In this document: one piece after another, positions 62,667 to 64,000 of the stretch
How the letters are laid out: each line of letters opens with the position of its first letter
How positions within the stretch are numbered: position 1 is the first letter of the stretch
Assembly: GCA_035358815.1 (NCBI GenBank)
Contig: DAOPQC010000002.1
Span: forward strand, 468,620-532,619
Source: Thermoanaerobaculales bacterium
Lineage (GTDB): Bacteria; Acidobacteriota; Thermoanaerobaculia; Thermoanaerobaculales; Sulfomarinibacteraceae
Reading direction: 5' to 3'
Length of the DNA stretch: 64,000 bases
Position numbers and translations under genes: made by a program
Notes under the pieces: model-generated
What the model saw: the letters and a program-made list of their open reading frames with translations, nothing else
Told to the model about the DNA's origin: nothing
Databases searched by the model: none

Positions 62667-63625
62667 AAGTTCTTGTCCCAGGCGTGGCGGCGCAGGATCG
62701 CGAGCGTCGCCTCGTCGAGCGTCCCCTGTTCGGACACCGCCAGGTTGGCATCGACGTGGCGGACAGTCCTCATGCCGGGGATCACGGTGCTGACCGCTGG
62801 ATGCGAGAGGCAGAAGCGCAGCGCGATCTCGGGCAGCGTGCCCGCGACGCCCGCGAGGTCCCGGCGCAGGGCCGCCACCCGCTCCTCGACCTGCCGCGGC
62901 CGGTCGCCCGCGAAGTACTCGGCGCGGAAGTCGCCCGGGTCGAAGACCGTCGTCGCGGTGATCGCCCCGGTCAGGGCGCCCTCGTCGAACGGCACCCGCG
63001 CGATGACGCCGACCCCCACCTCGCGGGCGAGCGGCAGCAGTCGGCGCTCCGGGCTCTGGTCGAAGATGTTGTAGATCACCTGCACCGCGTCGACCAGGCC
63101 GCTGCCCACCAGCTCGAGCGCCGAGTCGGGATCGTGATCGTTGATCGAGACCCCGACCGCCCGCGCCTTGCCCGACGCCTTGAGGTCGGAGAAGGCCCGG
63201 CGCCAGTCGTCGCTTGCGAACCACTCCGGGTTCCACACGTGCAGCTGCTGCAGGTCGAGGGCCTCCAACCGGAGGTTGCGCAGGCTCTGCTCGGTGCATG
63301 CCATCACGTAGTCGTAGGGGAAGACCTCCTCGATCCCGATCCCTCGCCGCGCCGGCCACTGCTCGTTCTTCGGCGGAACCTTGGAGGCGACGAACACCGG
63401 CCTCCCGGCCTCCCGCACCACCTCGCCGACCAGCCGCTCGCTGTGGCCGTCGCCGTACGCGAGCGCGGTGTCGATGAAGTTGAGCCCGAGCTCGATCGAC
63501 CGCCGGAGCGCGCGCCGCGCCTCGGCGTCGGTCCGGCCGAGCCACTGCACCCCGCCGACTCCCCATGCGCCGTAGGAGACCTCGCTGACCTCGAAGCCGG
63601 TCCTGCCGAGCCTGCGGTACCTCAC
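62654..63625 (-). CDS. Aldo/keto reductase
   Basis: A 323-residue AKR barrel. It starts at GTG 63625 (YRRLGRTGFEVSEVSYGAW, the normal family N-terminus) with GAGAGG upstream; the longer frame to 63868 runs into the downstream-strand repeat and is not credible. Catalytic set: Asp and Tyr in IDTALAYGDGHSE, Lys in VFVASKVPP, His in LDLQQLHVWNPEW. NADPH-dependent reduction of a carbonyl, substrate unknown. Its 3' end overlaps the convergent GH20-like gene by 13 nt. Confidence 0.9.
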   Translation of the reverse strand: MRYRRLGRTGFEVSEVSYGAWGVGGVQWLGRTDAEARRALRRSIELGLNFIDTALAYGDGHSERLVGEVVREAGRPVFVASKVPPKNEQWPARRGIGIEEVFPYDYVMACTEQSLRNLRLEALDLQQLHVWNPEWFASDDWRRAFSDLKASGKARAVGVSINDHDPDSALELVGSGLVDAVQVIYNIFDQSPERRLLPLAREVGVGVIARVPFDEGALTGAITATTVFDPGDFRAEYFAGDRPRQVEERVAALRRDLAGVAGTLPEIALRFCLSHPAVSTVIPGMRTVRHVDANLAVSEQGTLDEATLAILRRHAWDKNFYGE

Positions 63626-63674
63626 AGTGTGCGCCTCTCGATCTTCCGTCGCTTCGACAACCCAACCTTCAGAA

Positions 63675-63753
63675 GGATTTCGTGCCGCAGCGGCCGTCGA
63701 ACTGCCCTTCGGTCGACCCCGTACGCCGAAACGGCCGATGCGGCACGAAATCC
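63675..63753 (-). repeat. Long inverted repeat at gene 3' end (geometry of the stem-loop family)
   Basis: Arm 63675-63697 pairs with 63731-63753 at 22 of 23 positions around a 33-nt loop. The arm ends in the stop codon of the gene entering from the right edge. The sequence differs from copies 1-3, but arm and loop lengths and position are the same. No T-run follows. Confidence 0.85.
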
Positions 63754-64000
63754 TAACGGTAGCGGATCTCGACCAGCCCGGCCTTGACGAGCTTCCAGAA
63801 CACCACCAGCGCCTCGAGCTCGGGCAGCGGCGAGATCTTGAGGATCGACCCGAGGTCGCTGCCGCCACCGATCCGCGACAGGATGAAGCCTTCCTCTGGG
63901 GTCAGCGACATGCCGCCCAGGTCGGCGGTCTTGGCGGCGAGCACCGGCACCCCGCCGCGATCCACGCCAGCCTCCTGCAGCTTCGCCCGGAGCTCGGACT
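63753..64000 (-). CDS. C-terminal part of an unidentified protein (cut by window edge)
   Basis: About 81 codons run from the window end to TAG 63753, with no start inside the window that must be used. The visible tail has a helical segment, then LTPEEGFILSRIGGGSDLG and ISPLPELEALVVFWKLVKAGLVEI. This small C-terminal domain is one I associate with regulatory proteins (kinase, response-regulator or DnaJ-type) of myxobacteria and Acidobacteria. Parent protein unknown. The stop lies in a long inverted repeat. Confidence 0.7.
   Translation of the reverse strand, partial: SELRAKLQEAGVDRGGVPVLAAKTADLGGMSLTPEEGFILSRIGGGSDLGSILKISPLPELEALVVFWKLVKAGLVEIRYR

Noticed and set aside
57603..63665. A 2020-residue open frame spanning GH2 and the whole SIS/GH20-like region on the minus strand
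   Set aside because: Only 57603-60281 reads as a protein (GH2 with its own lipoprotein signal). The upstream part is antisense to two well-supported plus-strand genes and is Arg/Ala/Gly-rich as expected for a chance frame in GC-rich DNA.

Overview
High-GC, Gram-negative bacterial DNA. An Oar-type TonB-dependent receptor, several lipoprotein hydrolases, TPR proteins, a sulfatase-like protein fused to TPRs, and a TopA with actinobacterial/alphaproteobacterial-style C-terminal repeats together suggest an Acidobacteriota-like saprophyte. This placement is inference; there is no rRNA or other phylogenetic marker beyond valS, topA and rpmG. Coding density is high, with many 1-4 nt start/stop overlaps. 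No CRISPR array, insertion sequence, integrase, tRNA or rRNA gene was seen.

Layout. 0-7 kb: extradiol dioxygenase, MFS transporter, FMN reductase, a decayed ABC-ATPase remnant, a lipoprotein esterase, a TPP-dependent E1 alpha/beta pair and a metallophosphoesterase. 7.4-14.1 kb: housekeeping genes valS, topA and rpmG with two small unknowns. 14.4-19.3 kb: secreted YdjC-like deacetylase, GH105 and GH3. 19.5-21 kb: a PadR regulator with a palindromic promoter/operator and a membrane partner. 21-27.5 kb: amino-sugar genes (PIG-L deacetylase, ROK-like kinase, SSS symporter, divergent GH20). 27.6-35 kb: a tightly coupled plus-strand operon for mannan oligosaccharides (SSS symporter, mannobiose/cellobiose 2-epimerase, GH130 phosphorylase, GH27 alpha-galactosidase, SGNH acetylesterase). 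35.3-44.4 kb: a minus-strand set (RraA-like, unknown, GH5 mannanase, sulfatase-like/TPR, TonB receptor). 45-48.7 kb: TPR protein and two more GH5 enzymes. 48.7-49.8 kb: a non-coding repeat field with a 272-bp tandem array. 49.8-53.2 kb: SDR and GH94 cellobiose phosphorylase. 53.4-62.7 kb: a second amino-sugar cluster (two-domain lipoprotein, ROK kinase, MFS sugar transporter, GH2 exo-glucosaminidase-like enzyme; divergent SIS deaminase-like protein and a short GH20-like enzyme). 62.6-64 kb: aldo/keto reductase and a gene cut by the window edge.

How the genes fit together. Mannan path: GH5 mannanases, the acetylesterase and GH27 would trim acetylated galactoglucomannan outside the cytoplasm. 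The symporter imports mannobiose, the 2-epimerase makes mannosyl-glucose, and GH130 phosphorolyses it to mannose-1-phosphate and glucose. GH94 and GH3 do the matching job for beta-glucans. Amino-sugar path: GH20 enzymes, a LmbE-type deacetylase, a GH2 whose catalytic pair matches exo-beta-D-glucosaminidase, an importer, a ROK kinase and a GlmS-isomerase-like SIS protein would take chitin or chitosan oligomers through glucosamine to fructose-6-phosphate. This resembles the deacetylate-first route known from Thermococcus.

The non-coding DNA is unusual. It carries many hexamer arrays of the GGGAAC type that meet the G-quadruplex consensus, and four long stem-loops of near-identical geometry (arms 21-25, loop 31-34) sitting exactly at gene 3' ends, three of them related in sequence.
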